Assembly (NCBI RefSeq): GCF_900094585.1
Contig: NZ_FMAG01000003.1
Location: forward strand, 372,001-436,000
Length of the DNA stretch: 64,000 bases
DNA from: Martinezella multihospitum
GTDB lineage: Bacteria > Pseudomonadota > Alphaproteobacteria > Rhizobiales > Rhizobiaceae
Direction of reading: 5' to 3'
Within the stretch, counting starts at the first letter, position 1. Every line of letters begins with the position of its first letter. The position numbers and the translations under genes were made by a program. The notes beneath the pieces are model-generated. The model was not told the origin of the DNA. It ran no database searches and saw only the letters and a list, made by a program, of their open reading frames with translations. Below are positions 61,099 through 64,000 of the stretch, in pieces.

Positions 61099-62169
61099 AT
61101 GGCGCATGGAGGAAAACCACGGCCGATGAAGGGTATTCGTCAGCTTGCCGAGCATCTCGATATCTCGATCGGCACAGTATCACGCGCGTTGAACGGCAAG
61201 CCTGACGTCAACGAGGAGACCCGCAAGCGCGTGCTCGCCGCCGCTGAGCAACTGGGTTATGTGGCCAACCAATCCGGGCGTAGCCTGCGGCAAGGCACAA
61301 CGAATGTTATCGGCCTGATGATCCAGTCCAGCAAGGAAACGGTCGAGAACAGCGACAATTTCTTCCTGACCGTGACGGGCGGGCTGCAGAGTGTGTTCTC
61401 ACGCCACAATCTCGATTTGATCATGCTCCCCTGCCCGCATGACGAAGACCCTTATGAATATCTGAAGCGCATGGTGGCGCGGCGTATTGCGGATGCGATG
61501 ATCATTTCGGAGACGCAGCGGGTCGACAAACGCTTCGATCTGCTCGCCAAGGCGAAGATCCCGTTTGCAGCGCTCGGCCGCAGCCTCTCGGGCGCACAGC
61601 ATCCCTGGGCCGACCTCGATTTCGATGGCGTCGTCAATTGCGCGGTCGACCGGCTCGTGGCGCAGGGGCATCGCCGCATCGCCATCAGCGCGCCCGCGAG
61701 CGAGATCAATCTCGGCTTCGTCTTCGTGGATGGCTATCGCCGCGCGCTGGAGCGGCATGGAATAGCCTACGACCCAGCCTTGGTCATCCGGGCAAAATCG
61801 AGCGAACAGGGTGGTTATCAGGTCGGCGACGAATTGCTGCGTCTCCAAGACAGGCCAACCGCTGTAATCCTGATCTACGAGTTGATGGCGATCGGCCTTT
61901 ACCGGCGCGTCATGGAATCCGGCATCATTCCGGGGCGAGACATTGCCGTCGTCAGCTTTCGCGAGGCGCCGCGCGCCAAATTCCTGCAGCCGGCGCTGAC
62001 CTGCTTCCGTACCTCGCTGCACGATCTCGGCGTCGAACTGGCCGAAATCCTGCTCTCCAGCATGCCCGCCTACAGCCAGGAATATCCCAGGAAATCACGC
62101 CAGACGGTGTGGCCGCTCGATCTCATCCCCGGGGAAAGCGATGCCTTCCGGCTGACGACCACGAAATAA
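61099..62169 (+). CDS. LacI family regulator of the carbohydrate locus
   Basis: A 356-residue protein. The LacI HTH and hinge are in KGIRQLAEHLDISIGTVSRAL, NEETRKRVLAAAEQLGYVAN and SGRSLRQGTTNVIGLM. The effector domain follows. The start may be 61099 or 61129 (MKGIRQ); both have an SD-like sequence, and the second gives the standard distance to the HTH. It is divergent from the sugar operon and most probably binds the CGTAAACGTTTACG operator. Confidence 0.9.
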   Translation: MAHGGKPRPMKGIRQLAEHLDISIGTVSRALNGKPDVNEETRKRVLAAAEQLGYVANQSGRSLRQGTTNVIGLMIQSSKETVENSDNFFLTVTGGLQSVFSRHNLDLIMLPCPHDEDPYEYLKRMVARRIADAMIISETQRVDKRFDLLAKAKIPFAALGRSLSGAQHPWADLDFDGVVNCAVDRLVAQGHRRIAISAPASEINLGFVFVDGYRRALERHGIAYDPALVIRAKSSEQGGYQVGDELLRLQDRPTAVILIYELMAIGLYRRVMESGIIPGRDIAVVSFREAPRAKFLQPALTCFRTSLHDLGVELAEILLSSMPAYSQEYPRKSRQTVWPLDLIPGESDAFRLTTTK

Positions 62170-62176
62170 CCAGCGC

Positions 62177-62200
62177 CGAAACGCCGCACCGGCCGTTTCG
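62177..62200 (+). terminator. Hairpin after the lacI-type gene
   Basis: CGAAACG-N10-CGTTTCG forms a 7-bp stem just after the stop of the regulator gene; no clear T-run follows. Confidence 0.4.
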
Positions 62201-62258
62201 ACGGTTGCAGCATCGCCCATGAGTTGCCATGTAGGACATCGCAGACAGGGGCCGAGGC

Positions 62259-62648
62259 TTGAGCGAAGAAACTATCACACTTTACGAAGCGATCGGCGGC
62301 GACCGAACGGTGCGGGCGCTGACTGCGCGTTTCTACGAGCTGATGGACACGCTGCCGGAGGCTGCCAACTGCCGTGCGGTGCACCCGCCAAGCCTCGAAG
62401 GCTCGCAAGAGAAATTCTACGAGTATCTGACCGGCTATCTCGGCGGACCGCAGCTCTATATCGAGAAGCGCGGCCATCCGCGTCTGCGCAGCCGACATTT
62501 CGTCGCCGCCATCGGCCCGAAGGAGCGCGACGAATGGCTACTGTGCTTCCGCCGCGCCATGGACGAAACCATCGAGAACGAAAAACTGCGGGCCATCATC
62601 TGGGAGCCGGTCGAGCGCCTGGCCTTCCATATGCAGAACAGGGAATGA
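62259..62648 (+). CDS. Truncated hemoglobin, group II
   Basis: Starting from the TTG at 62259 the protein has 129 residues (MSEETITLYEAIGGDRTVRAL). The globin core is present: FYELMDTLPEAANCRAVH, LGGPQLYIEKRGHPRLRSRHF with the proximal His, and the Trp of ERDEWLLCFRRAMDE that marks group II. Such globins bind oxygen or nitric oxide. The TTG start has only a weak GAGG-like site; no better start is in frame. The next gene lies seven bases downstream. Confidence 0.87.
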   Translation: MSEETITLYEAIGGDRTVRALTARFYELMDTLPEAANCRAVHPPSLEGSQEKFYEYLTGYLGGPQLYIEKRGHPRLRSRHFVAAIGPKERDEWLLCFRRAMDETIENEKLRAIIWEPVERLAFHMQNRE

Positions 62649-62655
62649 GGAAAAC

Positions 62656-63033
62656 ATGACTATCGGCGCCGCAATCCGTCCGGCTACCCTGTTTATCGCC
62701 GGCATTCTCGGCGGCGGCGGCGTGGCGCTTGCCGCGGCCGCAACCCATGGCGGCGACACGCATTTCCTCGGCGCAGCCTCCACCATGAGCCTCGCCCACG
62801 CCCCTGCCCTCCTGGCGCTCTATGCCGGCTATGACCGAATCCGCACCGCGCCGATCGCGGCTGTCCTGCTGGGATTGGGAACGCTGATTTTCGCCGGCGA
62901 CCTGATCAACAGGCATTACGGCGGCGGCTCGCTATTTCCGATGGCCGCTCCGGCGGGCGGAATGGGCATGATCGCGGGCTGGGCGGCGATAGCAATCGGC
63001 GCCTTCTTTAGGGCGGGCCCCACAAAGGCGTGA
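62656..63033 (+). CDS. DUF423 family membrane protein
   Basis: A 125-residue protein with four hydrophobic segments (LFIAGILGGGGVALAAAATH, MSLAHAPALLALYAGYDRI, PIAAVLLGLGTLIFAGDLIN and PMAAPAGGMGMIAGWAAIAI). The glycine-rich pattern with the G-D-x-I-N-R element matches the DUF423/YgdD family, function unknown. It is in one transcript with the truncated hemoglobin gene (7-base gap). Confidence 0.87.
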   Translation: MTIGAAIRPATLFIAGILGGGGVALAAAATHGGDTHFLGAASTMSLAHAPALLALYAGYDRIRTAPIAAVLLGLGTLIFAGDLINRHYGGGSLFPMAAPAGGMGMIAGWAAIAIGAFFRAGPTKA

Positions 63034-63065
63034 TGCCGGCCTCAGGGCACTTATATCATTGATAA

Positions 63066-63085
63066 TCCCGGCTCAAATGCCGGGA
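63066..63085. terminator. Hairpin with the stop codon in its loop
   Basis: TCCCGGC-TCAAAT-GCCGGGA at 63066-63085 is a perfect 7-bp stem; on the minus strand the loop ATTTGA contains the stop codon of the heme monooxygenase gene (63073-63075). Confidence 0.55.
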
Positions 63086-63387
63086 ACGACCGCAAAACCT
63101 TCAAACTGCGGCGGCCCCCAATAGAGCCGCTTATTGTCGGCCGCATTGCGGTGCGCCATGCGAAAATGCTCGGATTTCGTCCAGTTAATGAAAGCTTCTT
63201 CGCTGTGCCAGGTCGTATGCGAGGAAAACAGCGTATAGCCCTCCTCCACGCTCGCCTTGCCGCGCAACAGGCGGAACTCGAGAAAACCAGGTACCTCCGC
63301 TAGCCGCGAATCGCGCCCTCTCCAGACCTCCTCGAATTCGCCCTCCAAACCGATGACGACCTTGAAGCGGTTCATGGCGATGTACAT
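63073..63387 (-). CDS. IsdG/HmuQ-type heme-degrading monooxygenase
   Basis: A 104-residue protein of the ABM fold. The catalytic set of IsdG is matched: N6 (MYIAMNRFKV), W69 (EEAFINWTKSEHF) and H79 (FRMAHRNAADN). In Bradyrhizobium the related HmuQ degrades heme to release iron. The neighbouring genes (unknown 92-residue protein and DUF2325) are on the same strand; the iron or heme link is inferred from the enzyme itself. Confidence 0.83.
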   Translation of the reverse strand: MYIAMNRFKVVIGLEGEFEEVWRGRDSRLAEVPGFLEFRLLRGKASVEEGYTLFSSHTTWHSEEAFINWTKSEHFRMAHRNAADNKRLYWGPPQFEGFAVVPGI

Positions 63388-63405
63388 GGCAACCTCGTTC
63401 GACGA

Positions 63406-63684
63406 TCAGACCTTCTTGCGACGGGCGACAGTCTTATCCACGTCAGGCGCAAAGGCAACGACATTTGCGCCATTGCGGCTCGCTTCATCAAGCGGCTGCT
63501 CCGGCGCCTCGCCCGGCTGCCGCGTCTTCCAGGCGGGAAATGTCGCGACATTCGCGGCCCGCCGTTGTTCCTCGGCACGGCGCATCAGCAATTCATAGAG
63601 TTCAGGCACCAGCCCATCGCCGTTCTGTGCGGCCAGCTTGTGCAGGCCGATCAGCATAAACCCGTCAGGGCCATTATCGATCAT
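63406..63684 (-). CDS. Hypothetical protein
   Basis: A 92-residue protein (MIDNGPDGFMLIGLHKLAAQ). It begins with four-base overlap (ATGA) at the end of the DUF2325 gene, so it is translationally coupled. The middle is charged and helical (LYELLMRRAEEQRRAANVA), and the end is basic (VARRKKV). No family recognised; likely a partner of the DUF2325 protein. Confidence 0.7.
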   Translation of the reverse strand: MIDNGPDGFMLIGLHKLAAQNGDGLVPELYELLMRRAEEQRRAANVATFPAWKTRQPGEAPEQPLDEASRNGANVVAFAPDVDKTVARRKKV

Positions 63685-64000
63685 CGGGAAGCGTCTCGTT
63701 CGTTCATGGTCTGCAGCGCCCGCTCAAGACTGGACTTGCTGCCATTGCGCAAGGGAATGAAGGCCTTGCCAAACTTCTTACAGCCCGTCTTCACCCGCAG
63801 GCAGGCATCGTGGCTGATGCAGTCGATCGGGCAGAACACACAGTCGACCGACGGCAGCACGGTGTCGATGCGCGAGACCGCCTCGCGAAGACCGCCATCA
63901 TGGTGGATCAGCTCGGCGCCGAAATTGCTGGCGATCTGGCGCAGATGCGCCACCTGGCAATCACGGCCGCCCACATAGAGGAAGCTGCGCCCATCGAGAG
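63681..64000 (-). CDS. DUF2325 domain protein (C-terminal part; runs off the right edge)
   Basis: The open frame continues to the window edge; about 106 residues are visible, starting with LDGRSFLYVGGRDCQVAHLR. The domain landmarks are HHDGGLREAVSRIDTVLPSV and VDCVFCPIDCISHDACLRVK (C-x3-C and C-x-x-C-H-like cluster) and GKAFIPLRNGSKSSLERAL. These belong to DUF2325, a conserved cytoplasmic domain of unknown role. A GTG at 63974 is not the true start since homologous sequence extends before it. The gene precedes the small protein and heme monooxygenase genes. Confidence 0.83.
   Translation of the reverse strand, partial: LDGRSFLYVGGRDCQVAHLRQIASNFGAELIHHDGGLREAVSRIDTVLPSVDCVFCPIDCISHDACLRVKTGCKKFGKAFIPLRNGSKSSLERALQTMNERDASR

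Noticed and set aside
1..64000. CRISPR arrays, rRNA genes or complete insertion sequences
   Set aside because: No regularly spaced repeats, no rRNA sequence and no full transposase with terminal repeats were seen; the only transposase-like text is the TnpB-like half domain.

Overview
The window looks like chromosomal DNA of a Rhizobium species (Rhizobiaceae, Alphaproteobacteria). Evidence for this: high GC content, the chvE-gguA-gguB-gguC locus with a divergent gbpR, a RopA-type porin, an IolR-type operator in front of an inositol dehydrogenase gene, a one-domain XylG, and many ABC sugar importers paired with LacI, ROK or RpiR regulators. A chromosome close to the R. tropici group is possible but not shown.

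Layout. 1-7 kb: the chvE sugar-sensing and uptake operon (minus strand), ending in gguC and a truncated aldehyde dehydrogenase, with gbpR divergent. 7-10.5 kb: small proteins, idhA with an IolR-like site and a strong terminator, an ArsR gene followed by a frameshifted SRPBCC gene, and a clpP paralogue. 10.5-15.5 kb: D-xylose locus, xylR (ROK) divergent from xylFHG, with a palindromic operator. 15.6-17.8 kb: tRNA-Arg(CCG) followed by a truncated integrase and AT-richer orphan genes, read as the remnant of a tRNA-inserted element. 18-25.6 kb: porin, cupin, GNAT, LysR/MFS pair, ECF sigma factor of the TPR-tailed type with its YCII partner, VOC protein. 25.7-29 kb: envelope decoration genes (PAP2 phosphatase, receiver-only response regulator, EptA). 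29-39 kb: mixed metabolic and regulatory genes (LLM oxidoreductase, RpiR, duplicated-motif membrane protein, PhyH dioxygenase/AraC pair, MocR/PNPOx pair, GNATs including an AAC(6')-like protein). 39-48 kb: lipid and membrane theme (di-iron hydroxylase, an E1-lipoyl-KASIII megaenzyme, PspA/YqiJ/YqiK-type operon, Asp/Asn-hydroxylase). 48.4-50.5 kb: fluoride resistance operon (CLC-F antiporter plus CrcB) under a fluoride riboswitch with an overlapping terminator. 51.4-62 kb: a large carbohydrate locus with ThuA and ThuB-like proteins, an ABC importer, a sugar isomerase, a second dehydrogenase and a LacI regulator. 62.2-64 kb: truncated hemoglobin, DUF423, IsdG-type heme monooxygenase and a partial DUF2325 gene.

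The most unusual items are: (i) a reading frame at 43722-44867 in which about 160 residues resembling the N-terminal (REC/WED) half of TnpB/IS605 OrfB, without a RuvC nuclease, run in frame into a PspA protein that also has its own strong ribosome binding site; (ii) a 1107-residue protein joining alpha-keto-acid dehydrogenase E1 alpha and beta, a lipoyl domain and a complete FabH-like ketosynthase; and (iii) a compact pair of composite palindromes at 51374-51484 that mirrors the start of a methyltransferase gene. All calls rest on reading the sequence and on family knowledge; no searches or structure predictions were run.
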